The notes below the pieces were generated by a model. It was given only the letters and a program-made list of their open reading frames with translations, was not told where the DNA came from and searched no databases. Below, piece by piece: positions 1 to 7,901 of a DNA stretch of 64,000 bases (position 1 is its first letter; the number at the start of each line of letters is the position of its first letter). The DNA comes from Mycobacterium sp. 236(2023) (GTDB lineage Bacteria > Actinomycetota > Actinomycetes > Mycobacteriales > Mycobacteriaceae), in NCBI RefSeq assembly GCF_029623955.1, contig NZ_JARSBP010000003.1, positions 868,001 to 932,000 on the forward strand. Reading direction: 5' to 3'. Both the position numbers and the translations under genes were made by a program.

Positions 1-760
1 TGATCGTGCCGTTGGGCCGGAAGACGGGCTTGAGCTGGCTGATCTTCTCGTAGGTGGTGCCGGCGCGCGGCCCGTCGTCGGTGGAGACGACGGTGCCGTC
101 GGGCAGCGTGACCGGGGAGATCTCGCGGGCGAAGAAGCCGCTCTTGATGGCTTCCTCGGCGCGGTTCTGTGAGCGCACACCCCAGTGGTCCTGGTCCTCG
201 CGGCTGATGCCGGTGAACGCGGCGACGTTCTCGGCGGTCTGCCCCATCGCGATGTAGACATCGGGGATGTTGCCGTTGTCGCGCGGGTCGTGCCATTCGG
301 TGGCACCCTCGGCCTGCTTCGCGGTGCGCGCCTGAGCCTCTTCGAAGATCGGGTTCTTGCTGTTCGGGGCTCCGTCGGCCGCACCGACACCGAAGCGCGA
401 CACCGTCTCGACGCCCGCGGAAATGAACGCCGAACCCTCGCCGGCCTTGATCGCGTGGAATGCCATTCGCGTGGTCTGCAGTGACGACGAGCAGTACCGG
501 TTGACCGTGGTGCCGGGCAGGAAGTCGTATCCGAGTTCGACCGCGACGGCGCGGGCGATGTTGTAGCCGGCCTCACCGGCGGGCTGCGCGCAGCCCATCA
601 TCAGATCGTCGATGTCGCGGGGATCCAACGACGGCACCTTGTCCAGCGCGGCACGGACCATCTGGGCGGCGAGGTCGTCGGGGCGCATGGAGACCAGCGA
701 GCCTTTGGCGGCCCGGCCGATGGGAGAGCGTGTGGCAGCAACGATGACGGCTTCAGGCAT
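1..760 (-). CDS. fadA: Acetyl-CoA acetyltransferase (thiolase), C-terminus beyond window
   Basis: Thiolase-family enzyme catalysing CoA-dependent cleavage of 3-ketoacyl-CoA (or the reverse condensation), expected in fatty-acid or sterol side-chain beta-oxidation. The ATG is at 760 on the minus strand and about 253 residues are visible before the left edge; thiolases run near 390-400, so the C-terminal part with the second active-site Cys is missing. The N-terminal motif VNRYCSSSLQT places the acyl-accepting Cys at residue 90. By position it matches M. tuberculosis fadA3 (Rv1074c). A KstR-type palindrome lies 15 bp upstream of the start, which suggests sterol-responsive control. The substrate cannot be told from sequence. 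Confidence 0.93.
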   Translation of the reverse strand, partial: MPEAVIVAATRSPIGRAAKGSLVSMRPDDLAAQMVRAALDKVPSLDPRDIDDLMMGCAQPAGEAGYNIARAVAVELGYDFLPGTTVNRYCSSSLQTTRMAFHAIKAGEGSAFISAGVETVSRFGVGAADGAPNSKNPIFEEAQARTAKQAEGATEWHDPRDNGNIPDVYIAMGQTAENVAAFTGISREDQDHWGVRSQNRAEEAIKSGFFAREISPVTLPDGTVVSTDDGPRAGTTYEKISQLKPVFRPNGTI

Positions 761-775
761 GACGGCTCCTCGATG

Positions 776-789
776 TACAACGTGTTCTA
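776..789. promoter_or_regulatory. KstR-type operator upstream of the thiolase
   Basis: TACAACGTGTTCTA fits the KstR consensus TnnAACnnGTTnnA at every fixed position. KstR is the TetR-family repressor of cholesterol catabolism in mycobacteria. The site ends 15 bp before the thiolase start. Binding is inferred from the match and from two similar sites elsewhere in the window. Confidence 0.7.
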
Positions 790-811
790 AAAACGACGGT
801 TACTAGCGAAC

Positions 812-1774
812 CTAGCCCGCGGCCACCACGATGGGCGCGGGCACCCCGGTCGAGCGGCGCCACAGCCGGCTGATTCCGCTGACCCGGGACAGCAGCGTCG
901 TCCCCTCTCCGGTCCGCGATTCCAGCGCCTCTTCGGGTGGCTCGCCAGTGATGAACTCGCCGAGGGCATCGCAGAGCGCGGGCAACAGCTGTTTGGCGGC
1001 CAGTTCATAGCCCGCCGCCGACGGATGGAACATGTCCGGCGAGAACAACAACTCGGGCGTCTTGTAGAAGTGCGGGGACAGCAGATCCGAAAACGGCACC
1101 GGGATGCCACCCGCCGCTCGCACCGACGCCGCCTGCGCCCGCGCCAGCCGAAGCCCCTGGCTGCGCGCGACCCATCGCAGTGGCTGCGGGATCGCCTTGA
1201 TGACGCCGAAGTCAGGACACGTGCCGACGACGACGACGGCGCCGGCGGCCCGCAGCCGACGGACGGCCCGGCCGACGCGTCGCGCCGAAGGGCCGGTGCC
1301 GTTGGGTTTCGTGATGTCGTTGGCGCCGATCATGATGACCGCGGCGCCCGGGGGAGTGCCCGCGACGAACATCGCGTCGATCTGGCCCGCCAGACCCTTC
1401 GATGTGGCGCCGACGATTGCTTTGGTGCTCAATCTGATCCGTTTGCCCGACTCTTCGGCGAGACCGCGGGCCAGCAGCACCCCGGGAACCTCGTCGGGGA
1501 CGACGCAGCCGTAGCCGGTGGCCGTGGAGTCGCCGAAGATCATCAGGTGCAGGTCGAAGGGGACGCCGCGGTGCCACCGCTCGGGCGCCGCGCAGCCTCG
1601 CGTGTAGACGCCGTCGGCGCGCGGCGGCACGTCCCAGGATTTCGGGATGACGCGGCGGGCCTGGTCGGCCTGCCCGCTCAGCAGGTTACGGGCCCCGACG
1701 TAGGCAGTACCCGTCGAGGCAAGGGTGGCTGCGGCCGCGAGAGCGACCGTTGACCGACGACGCGGTATGCGCAC
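812..1774 (-). CDS. Exported SGNH/GDSL-type esterase (Rv1075c-like)
   Basis: Secreted or envelope-anchored serine esterase of the SGNH hydrolase fold. The 320 residues start at GTG 1774 with a basic n-region and hydrophobic segment (about residues 8-28). Catalytic blocks are visible: FGDSTATG with Ser83, GAND at 150-153 supplying the oxyanion Asn, and SPDMFHPS with Asp247 and His250. This order matches M. tuberculosis Rv1075c, a GDSL-like esterase. It lies downstream of the thiolase on the same strand and divergent from lipU, suggesting lipid or short-chain ester hydrolysis at the envelope. The natural substrate is unknown. Confidence 0.9.
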   Translation of the reverse strand: MRIPRRRSTVALAAAATLASTGTAYVGARNLLSGQADQARRVIPKSWDVPPRADGVYTRGCAAPERWHRGVPFDLHLMIFGDSTATGYGCVVPDEVPGVLLARGLAEESGKRIRLSTKAIVGATSKGLAGQIDAMFVAGTPPGAAVIMIGANDITKPNGTGPSARRVGRAVRRLRAAGAVVVVGTCPDFGVIKAIPQPLRWVARSQGLRLARAQAASVRAAGGIPVPFSDLLSPHFYKTPELLFSPDMFHPSAAGYELAAKQLLPALCDALGEFITGEPPEEALESRTGEGTTLLSRVSGISRLWRRSTGVPAPIVVAAG

Positions 1775-1968
1775 GCCTGCGAGTTTAGAGCCGATTCGGG
1801 CTCCGGTCGGTGTCGGAACGCAGATCTGCGATCACAGTGCGGTATCAACTGCGGTACCAAAAGCGTTTAACCAATTGTGATAATGGTTACTAGTGCGAAG
1901 CTAAGTTACGAGGTTGTCTGAGTAACTCGGCTTATCCCGGCTCTACATCGGCGTAGGAAGTGGTGGCG

Positions 1969-3039
1969 ATGACGGCACCCAGCAAGGTCCCAGCAACAGC
2001 TCACGCTGCTATGACTGCAGCTAGAGGCCGTAAATCCCGGAAGTTCCCGGTCTCCGACGGCGCGCCGGTAGAGGTGGTCGAGGACGGGCCGAGCGTCGCG
2101 GGCCGCCTGATGGGGCTGGCCGCCATGGCGACCATCAAGCCGTTTCTGAGCGTCGGCAGCTACGCACCGAAACTTCCCTGGCCGTGGGGTTTGGTTGACT
2201 TTGCCGCCCGCGTTCTCAAGCCGGCGCCAGGCACGGTTCGCGCCACCATCGCACTGCCGCACTGCACTGCGCAGCTGGTCCGTGCCGCCGGTGTGCTGCC
2301 CGCCGACGGTAAGCGCACCGTGATCCTCTACCTGCACGGCGGGGCGTTCCTGACGTGCGGTGTGAACACGCACGGCCGTCTCGTGACCGCCCTGTCCAAG
2401 TGTGCCGACGCGCCCGCGCTCGTCGTCAACTACCGGATGATCCCGAAGCACTCCGTCGGCACAGCCCTCGACGACTGCTTCGACGCCTACAAGTGGCTGC
2501 GGGAGACGGGCTACCAACCCGAGCAAATCGTGCTCGCCGGCGACTCGGCAGGTGGCTACCTCGCGCTGGCGCTCGCCGAGCGGCTCCAGGCCGGTGGCAT
2601 CAACGGGCTCATCCCGGAGACCCCGGCGGCCATGGTCACGATGTCCCCGCTGTTCGAGATCGACAACGAGGCCCGCGCGGACCACCCCAACACCCGCACC
2701 GATGCGATGTTCCCGCCCAAGGCATTCCACGCCCTCGTCGAGCTCATCGAGGACGCCGCCTCCCGGCGCATCGTCGACGGCGCCCCGGAAGAGGTGTACG
2801 AGCCGCTCGACCACATCGAGCCCGGCCTGCCGCGCACGCTCATCCACGTCTCGGGGTCCGAGGTTCTGCTCAGCGATGCGCGGAAGGCCGCCCGGTTGCT
2901 CGCCGCGTCGGGGATCCCCGTCGAGGTGCGCATCTGGCCTGGTCAGATGCATGTTTTCCAGCTCGGCGCGCCTGCGGTCTCAGAAGCCAGCCGGTCCATC
3001 AAGCAGATCGGCGAGTACATCCGTGAGGCCACCTGGTAG
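1969..3039 (+). CDS. lipU: Alpha/beta hydrolase, HSL-family lipase/esterase LipU
   Basis: Hormone-sensitive-lipase-type carboxylesterase. Counting from the alternative GTG at 1960, the oxyanion motif HGG is at 126-128, the nucleophile elbow GDSAGG places Ser196, and the catalytic His is in GQMH at about 331. ATG 1969 is preferred because AGGAAG (1955-1960) sits 8 nt upstream; GTG 1960 would overlap that ribosome-binding site. The position between the GDSL esterase and cbs matches Rv1076. Lipolytic activity follows from family membership; the substrate is not known. Confidence 0.9.
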   Translation: MTAPSKVPATAHAAMTAARGRKSRKFPVSDGAPVEVVEDGPSVAGRLMGLAAMATIKPFLSVGSYAPKLPWPWGLVDFAARVLKPAPGTVRATIALPHCTAQLVRAAGVLPADGKRTVILYLHGGAFLTCGVNTHGRLVTALSKCADAPALVVNYRMIPKHSVGTALDDCFDAYKWLRETGYQPEQIVLAGDSAGGYLALALAERLQAGGINGLIPETPAAMVTMSPLFEIDNEARADHPNTRTDAMFPPKAFHALVELIEDAASRRIVDGAPEEVYEPLDHIEPGLPRTLIHVSGSEVLLSDARKAARLLAASGIPVEVRIWPGQMHVFQLGAPAVSEASRSIKQIGEYIREATW

Positions 3040-3068
3040 CCGTCCGCCGGGCCTGACACGATGGACCC

Positions 3069-4463
3069 ATGCGCATCGCCCGGCACATCAGTGAGCTCAT
3101 CGGCAACACCCCTCTGGTGCAACTGAACTCGGTTGTCCCTCCGGGCTCGGGCACGGTGGCTGCCAAAATCGAGTACCTCAACCCCGGCGGCAGCGCCAAA
3201 GACCGCATCGCGATCAAGATGATCGACGCCGCCGAGGCCAGCGGGGCGCTCAAGCCGGGCGGCACCATCGTCGAGCCCACATCGGGAAACACCGGCGTCG
3301 GCCTCGCTCTCGTCGCCCAGCAGCGCGGCTACAAATGCATCTTCGTGTGCCCCGACAAGGTGAGCGAAGACAAGCGGAACGTGCTGCGTGCCTACGGCGC
3401 GGACGTCGTCGTCTGCCCGACTGCCGTCGCCCCGGACGACCCGGACAGCTATTACAGCGTGTCCAACCGGCTGGTCCAGGAGATCGACGGCGCGTGGAAG
3501 CCGGATCAGTACTCGAACCCGATGGGCCCGGAAAGCCACTACGAGACCACCGGACCCGAGATCTGGGCCGACACCGAGGGCAAGGTCACCCATTTCGTGG
3601 CCGGTGTGGGCACCGGAGGCACGATCACCGGCACCGGCCGGTACCTCAAGGAGGTGTCCGGTGGCCGGGTGAAGATCATCGGCGTCGACCCTGAAGGATC
3701 CGTGTACTCGGGCGGAACCGGCCGCCCCTACCTCGTGGAAGGCGTCGGCGAAGACTTCTGGCCGTCGGCGTACGACCCCACGGTTCCGGACGAGATCATC
3801 GCCGTCTCCGACGCGGACTCGTTCGACATGACGCGTCGGCTCGCGCGCGAGGAGGCGCTGCTGGTCGGCGGTTCCTGTGGGATGGCGGCCGTCGGGGCGA
3901 TCAAGGTCGCCGAACGTGAAGGACCCGATGCGCTCGTCGTCGTGCTCTTGCCGGATGGTGGACGCGGTTACCTGTCGAAGATTTTCAACGACGGATGGAT
4001 GTCGTCCTACGGGTTCCTGCGCAGCAGGCTCGACGGCTCCGTCGAGGAATCCACCGTCGGGGACATCCTGCGCGGCAAGTCGGGCGCGCTGCCCGACCTC
4101 GTGCACACCCACCCGTCGGAGACGGTGCGCGACGCGATCGGCATCCTGCGTGAATACGGCGTGTCCCAGATGCCCGTCGTCGGAGCTGAGCCGCCGGTGA
4201 TGGCGGGCGAGGTGGCAGGCAGTGTGTCCGAGCGCGAGTTGGTGTCCGCGGTGTTCGAGGGACGGGCCAAACTCGCCGACGCGGTGTCCCAGCACATGAG
4301 TCCGCCGCTGCCGCTGATCGGTGCGGGCGAGCTCGTCAGCGCTGCCGCCAAAACACTGCGCGAAGGCGATGCGGTGATGGTGGTCGAGGAGGGCAAACCC
4401 GTCGGTGTGCTGACCCGCCACGACCTTCTCGGCTATCTGTCGGACGGCAATCCGCGCCGCTGA
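3069..4463 (+). CDS. cbs: Cystathionine beta-synthase
   Basis: PLP enzyme condensing serine with homocysteine to cystathionine in reverse transsulfuration. The 464-residue protein has an N-terminal PLP fold with the Schiff-base lysine in NPGGSAKDR (Lys44) and a Gly-rich phosphate loop GTGGTITGTG. Residues after about 330 form two CBS domains (SETVRDAIGIL and LRHDLLGYL-like blocks), which in this family bind regulatory nucleotides. It starts 29 bp after lipU. With metB about 3.4 kb downstream it gives both halves of the cystathionine cycle, as in Rv1077/Rv1079. Confidence 0.95.
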   Translation: MRIARHISELIGNTPLVQLNSVVPPGSGTVAAKIEYLNPGGSAKDRIAIKMIDAAEASGALKPGGTIVEPTSGNTGVGLALVAQQRGYKCIFVCPDKVSEDKRNVLRAYGADVVVCPTAVAPDDPDSYYSVSNRLVQEIDGAWKPDQYSNPMGPESHYETTGPEIWADTEGKVTHFVAGVGTGGTITGTGRYLKEVSGGRVKIIGVDPEGSVYSGGTGRPYLVEGVGEDFWPSAYDPTVPDEIIAVSDADSFDMTRRLAREEALLVGGSCGMAAVGAIKVAEREGPDALVVVLLPDGGRGYLSKIFNDGWMSSYGFLRSRLDGSVEESTVGDILRGKSGALPDLVHTHPSETVRDAIGILREYGVSQMPVVGAEPPVMAGEVAGSVSERELVSAVFEGRAKLADAVSQHMSPPLPLIGAGELVSAAAKTLREGDAVMVVEEGKPVGVLTRHDLLGYLSDGNPRR

Positions 4464-4489
4464 CACACTCCCACGCAGATCTGGCAAAC

Positions 4490-4511
4490 GCGCACCGAAA
4501 ACCCTGTGCGC
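4490..4511. terminator. Short hairpin after cbs
   Basis: GCGCAC (4490-4495) and GTGCGC (4506-4511) form a 6-bp stem with a 10-nt loop, 27 nt past the cbs stop. There is no clear T-tract. Termination is likely but unproven. Confidence 0.4.
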
Positions 4512-4573
4512 AGCCCTCTCTCAGGTAGGGTTAGCTCGCTTGTTCCCAGCTCTGTGCGATCGGAGGGGCGTCA

Positions 4574-5149
4574 ATGACAGATCAGCCGACCCCGCCGATC
4601 GGGTATTCGTCGTGGCCGACACCGACACTGGGCGTGCCCCCGCAAACGGGCGCCCCCTCTGCGGATTCGTACACGCCGTGGCCCACCCGGGCGATCGCGT
4701 GGCTGATCGACAGTCTCGCACCGGGACTCGTCGCGGCCATCGGAGCCGTGTTCTTCTTCGCCGAAGCGTCCAAGGAAGCAACGGTGTGTATGGCGGACAC
4801 CTCCGAGTTCGATTTCGGCGACGTTTGCGTCACCGGGAATCAAGGCGCGACCGTTGCCGGCTGGGTGGTGCTGTTGATCTGTGTGGCACTGTCGATTACC
4901 TTCCAGATCTGGAACTACGGCTACCGGCAGGGCACTACGGGGTCCAGCATCGGCAAGTCGGTCATGAAATTTCAAGTAGTGAGCGGGAAGACTTGGGGGC
5001 CAATTGGTTTCGGGCTTTCGACAGTCCGCCAGGTGGTCCACGCCGTCGACAGTGCGATCTGCTACGTCGGATACCTGTTCCCGCTGTGGGACACCAAGCG
5101 TCAGACCTTTGCAGACAAGATAATGGGGACGGTCTGCGTACCGCTGTGA
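4574..5149 (+). CDS. RDD-family membrane protein (Pra-like)
   Basis: Integral membrane protein of 191 residues with a short Pro-rich cytoplasmic tail (about 1-35) followed by an RDD domain. Visible blocks are YTPWPTRAIAWLID, a hydrophobic helix near 95-115, NYGYRQGTTGSSIGKSV and FPLWDTKRQTFADKIMGTVC. M. tuberculosis Pra (Rv1078, proline-rich antigen) joins a long Pro-rich tail to this same RDD domain. Here the long tail is carried by the next gene instead. Molecular function of RDD proteins is unresolved; transport or envelope roles have been proposed. Confidence 0.88.
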   Translation: MTDQPTPPIGYSSWPTPTLGVPPQTGAPSADSYTPWPTRAIAWLIDSLAPGLVAAIGAVFFFAEASKEATVCMADTSEFDFGDVCVTGNQGATVAGWVVLLICVALSITFQIWNYGYRQGTTGSSIGKSVMKFQVVSGKTWGPIGFGLSTVRQVVHAVDSAICYVGYLFPLWDTKRQTFADKIMGTVCVPL

Positions 5150-5174
5150 CCGCGATCGAGATCAGGAGATATCG

Positions 5175-6146
5175 ATGACAGAGAATCCACCGCCCGGCGG
5201 CTATCCGCCTCCCCCGCCTGGGGGCTACCCGCCTCCGCCGCCTCCCGGCGGTGGTTTCCAGCCGCCGCCCGGTGGTGGTTACCAGCCTCCGCCGCCACCG
5301 CCCGGTGGTGGCTTCCCGCCTCAGGATCCCGGTGGTTTCCCGCCTCCAGGTGGAGGCTACGCCCCACCGCCGCCTCCGCAGGGTTTCGGCGGCCCACAGG
5401 GCGGCTTCCCGCCTCCCGGCGGTGGCTACCCTCCGATGGGCCCGCCCGCCTACAACGTCGGTGAGGCGTTCGGCTGGGCCTGGAACAAGTTCAGCAAGAA
5501 CGCAGTTCCGCTCATCGTCGCGACGTTGGTCTTCGCCGTGGTCGTGGCCGCGCTGCAGGGCATCGTCAACGTCGTCCAGATGCTGGTCTCGCCCGGCGAC
5601 ACCAGCTATGTCGCCGACGACAGCGGTCTGTCGTTCTCGTACGCGGCCACCGGCTTCGCCGGGATCCTCGTGTCGATCGTCGGCTGGTTCCTCACACTGC
5701 TCGTGATGGGCGCGATCCAATCGGCCTACTACGGCGGCATCTTCGACATCGCCAACGGGCAACAGGTGAGCATCGGGTCGTTCTTCAAGCCCCGCAACGT
5801 CGGCAACGTCGTCATCGCCAGCTTGATCACCGGTGTCGTCACGACCATCGGCTACTTCTTGTGCTTCGTGCCCGGAATCATCGCCAGCTTCCTGTTCCTG
5901 TTCACGACGATCGCGGTTCTCGACCGCAACCTGTCGCCGATCGACGCCATCAAGTCGAGCTTCGAGACGACGAAGAACAACATCGGCCCCGCCTTGCTGA
6001 CAGCGCTGGCGGTGGCGGCGATCGTCATCGTCGGCTTGCTGCTGTGCGGCATCGGCATTCTGGTCGCGGGACCGGTCGCGGCGCTGATGCTGGTGTTCGC
6101 CTACCGGAAACTCAACGGCGGATTTGTCGCACCTGCGACCCCGTAG
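5175..6146 (+). CDS. Proline/glycine-rich multi-pass membrane protein
   Basis: 323-residue membrane protein. Residues 1-90 are low-complexity Pro/Gly/Tyr repeats (GGYPPPPP-like units), expected to be a disordered tail. The rest holds about five or six hydrophobic helices, with IVATLVFAVVVAAL and LVSIVGWFLTLLVMG as clear examples, and resembles YciC/DUF975-type membrane domains rather than RDD. It starts 25 bp after the RDD gene, so the two probably share a transcript. The arrangement differs from M. tuberculosis, where the proline-rich tail is fused to the RDD domain. No enzymatic motif was seen. Confidence 0.82.
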   Translation: MTENPPPGGYPPPPPGGYPPPPPPGGGFQPPPGGGYQPPPPPPGGGFPPQDPGGFPPPGGGYAPPPPPQGFGGPQGGFPPPGGGYPPMGPPAYNVGEAFGWAWNKFSKNAVPLIVATLVFAVVVAALQGIVNVVQMLVSPGDTSYVADDSGLSFSYAATGFAGILVSIVGWFLTLLVMGAIQSAYYGGIFDIANGQQVSIGSFFKPRNVGNVVIASLITGVVTTIGYFLCFVPGIIASFLFLFTTIAVLDRNLSPIDAIKSSFETTKNNIGPALLTALAVAAIVIVGLLLCGIGILVAGPVAALMLVFAYRKLNGGFVAPATP

Positions 6147-6159
6147 CGTTTTGACACTG

Positions 6160-6195
6160 ATGTCGGCGTGCTCGATCCTTCGGGCACGCCGACAT
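6160..6195. terminator. 12-bp perfect inverted repeat, likely terminator
   Basis: ATGTCGGCGTGC (6160-6171) pairs perfectly with GCACGCCGACAT (6184-6195) across a 12-nt loop, 14 bp past the stop of the proline-rich gene. The longest open frame of the next RDD gene would begin inside this hairpin, which argues against that start. Confidence 0.65.
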
Positions 6196-6233
6196 TGTGT
6201 TGTGCGGCCGCCATTTCCGACGCCTGCGCAGCG

Positions 6234-6695
6234 TTGAGGTACACGCGATGGTTGACGCGACTCGGGGCATCGGTGATCGATGCGACCCCGGTGTTCGTCG
6301 CCTGGATCGTCTGGGATGTGGTCGCCATCGGTAGTGCACCCACCGAGTGTGTGACCTACGACAACGGCGGAGTGTCCTGCACGGCGACCCATTCCTCGGC
6401 GGGTGCGGTCGCAGCGGTCCTGGTGGTCCTGTTCACCGTGTCCTATGTCGCGTGGAACTTCGGCTACCGCCAGGGGCGCACCGGCTCAAGCTTCGGCAAG
6501 TCGGTGATGGGTTTCCGGGTGGTCAGCGAAAGGACCTGGCAACCCGTCGGATTCGGGGCGTCGGTGCTGCGTCAGGTCGTTCACCTCGTCGACGCGGTGT
6601 GCTGCGGCATCGGCTTCCTCTTCCCGCTGTGGGACGCGAAACGACAGACGCTGGCGGACAAGTTGATGGGCACGGTGTGCGTGCCGGTGCGCTAG
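6234..6695 (+). CDS. Second RDD-family protein, 5' end uncertain
   Basis: Paralogue of the RDD protein at 4574-5149: it shares YTRWLTRLGASVID, NFGYRQGRTGSSFGKSV, RQVVHLVDAVCCGIGFLFPLWD and the KLMGTVCVPV end. The Pro-rich N-terminus is absent. No ATG or GTG with a ribosome-binding site lies ahead of the conserved domain; the only upstream GTG (6168) lies inside a terminator-like hairpin. TTG 6234, just before the homology, is the most reasonable start and gives 153 residues. The gene may be a 5'-truncated duplicate still open over its full RDD domain. It overlaps the convergent acyl-CoA dehydrogenase by 4 bp. Confidence 0.6.
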   Translation: MRYTRWLTRLGASVIDATPVFVAWIVWDVVAIGSAPTECVTYDNGGVSCTATHSSAGAVAAVLVVLFTVSYVAWNFGYRQGRTGSSFGKSVMGFRVVSERTWQPVGFGASVLRQVVHLVDAVCCGIGFLFPLWDAKRQTLADKLMGTVCVPVR

Positions 6696-7870
6696 CGGAA
6701 CGCGCTCACCCCGGTCAAGGCCTCGCCGATCACCAACTGATGTACCTCGGACGTGCCCTCGTACGTGAGCACCGACTCCAGATTGTTGGCGTGCCGCAGC
6801 ACCGGATACTCGAGGGTGATCCCGTTGGCGCCCAACAGGGTTCGGCACTGGCGGGCGATCTTGATGGCCTCGCGGACATTGTTGAGCTTGCCGACGCTGA
6901 CCTGCTCGGGGCGGATACGTCCGCCGTCCTTGAGCCGGCCCAGATGTAGTGCGAGCAGCTGCGCTTTGCCCAGTTCGACCGCCATGTCGGCGATCTTCGC
7001 CTGTGTGAGTTGGTATCCCGCCAGCGGCTTGTCGAACACTTCGCGGGTGCCGACGTAGTCCAGCGTCGCCTCCAGGCAGTCTCGCGCCGCGCCGACGGCC
7101 CCGAACACGATCCCGAACCGCGCCTCCGACAGACAGGCCAGCGGGCCGGAAAGACCGCGCGCGCCGGGAAGTTTCGCGTCGTCGGGCAACCGCACGTCGT
7201 CAAGGCTGAACTCCGATGTCACCGATGCCCGCAACGACATCTTGTGGGTCATCGCCCTGGCCGAGAATCCCGGCGTCGACGTCGGTACCGCGAACCCAAC
7301 GACACCCTCGTCGGCGCGCGCCCACACGATCGCGACATCGGCGACCGACGCGTTCGTGATCCACATCTTGGAGCCGTTGAGGATCCAGTCCGAGCCGTCG
7401 CGGCGCGCCGTGGTCCGCATCCCGCCCGGATTCGATCCGAAGTCGGGTTCGGTCAGGCCGAAGCAGCCGATCAGTTCACCCGCCGCCATGCCGGGTAGCC
7501 ACTGCTCCCGCTGCTCCTCGCTGCCCCAGTGGTGGATGGCGAACATGGCCAGCGAGCCCTGCACCGACACCAGGCTGCGCAGCCCGCTGTCGACGGCCTC
7601 CAGCTCCTGGCACACCAGGCCGTAGGCCGTCGCTGTCGACCCGCCGCAGCCGTAGCCCGTCAGGTGCATGCCGAGCAACCCGAGCTTGCCGATCTCGACG
7701 GCGAGCTCGCGGACAGGGACCTCCCCGGACTCGAACCACTCGGCGATGTGCGGACGCAGCCGCTGCTCGCCGAACTCGCGGACCATCGTGCGCAGGTCGC
7801 GGTCCTCCTCACTCAGCAGGGAGTCGAGGTCGAGAAGGGTTTCGATCGATGTGGTCGCAGCGGTAGACAT
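6692..7870 (-). CDS. Acyl-CoA dehydrogenase, glutaryl-CoA dehydrogenase-like
   Basis: FAD-dependent acyl-CoA dehydrogenase of 392 residues, full length for the family. ATG 7870 is chosen (MSTAATTS); the open frame extends only two codons further. The FAD/substrate signature CFGLTEPDFGSNPGGM is present, and the catalytic base is in TYEGTSEVHQ (Glu371), the spacing seen in glutaryl-CoA dehydrogenases and FadE7-type proteins. The family oxidises acyl-CoA to enoyl-CoA, with decarboxylation for glutaryl-CoA. It is divergent from metB with a 31-bp gap. Substrate assignment is tentative. Confidence 0.88.
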   Translation of the reverse strand: MSTAATTSIETLLDLDSLLSEEDRDLRTMVREFGEQRLRPHIAEWFESGEVPVRELAVEIGKLGLLGMHLTGYGCGGSTATAYGLVCQELEAVDSGLRSLVSVQGSLAMFAIHHWGSEEQREQWLPGMAAGELIGCFGLTEPDFGSNPGGMRTTARRDGSDWILNGSKMWITNASVADVAIVWARADEGVVGFAVPTSTPGFSARAMTHKMSLRASVTSEFSLDDVRLPDDAKLPGARGLSGPLACLSEARFGIVFGAVGAARDCLEATLDYVGTREVFDKPLAGYQLTQAKIADMAVELGKAQLLALHLGRLKDGGRIRPEQVSVGKLNNVREAIKIARQCRTLLGANGITLEYPVLRHANNLESVLTYEGTSEVHQLVIGEALTGVSAFR

Positions 7871-7888
7871 GACCAAGTTCTACACCGC

Positions 7889-7894
7889 TAGCCT
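7889..7894 (+). promoter_or_regulatory. -10 hexamer of metB (leaderless layout)
   Basis: TAGCCT fits TANNNT and ends 7 nt before the metB ATG, so transcription should start at the initiation codon. An ACCAAG/CTTGGT inverted repeat (7872-7877, 7893-7898) covers the same 31-bp divergent spacer and could be an operator. Confidence 0.45.
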
Positions 7895-7901
7895 TGGTTG
7901 T

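Noticed and set aside
1025..1753. Plus-strand frame opposite the GDSL esterase gene
   Set aside because: Antisense shadow; the minus-strand protein has an intact SGNH catalytic set.
2943..4487. 514-codon minus-strand frame opposite cbs
   Set aside because: Shadow of cbs; composition (His/Asp/Arg-rich) shows no protein family.
5185..5450. Short repeats that could be mistaken for a repeat array
   Set aside because: They encode an in-frame Pro/Gly/Tyr low-complexity tail with no spacers, so not CRISPR or tandem non-coding repeats.
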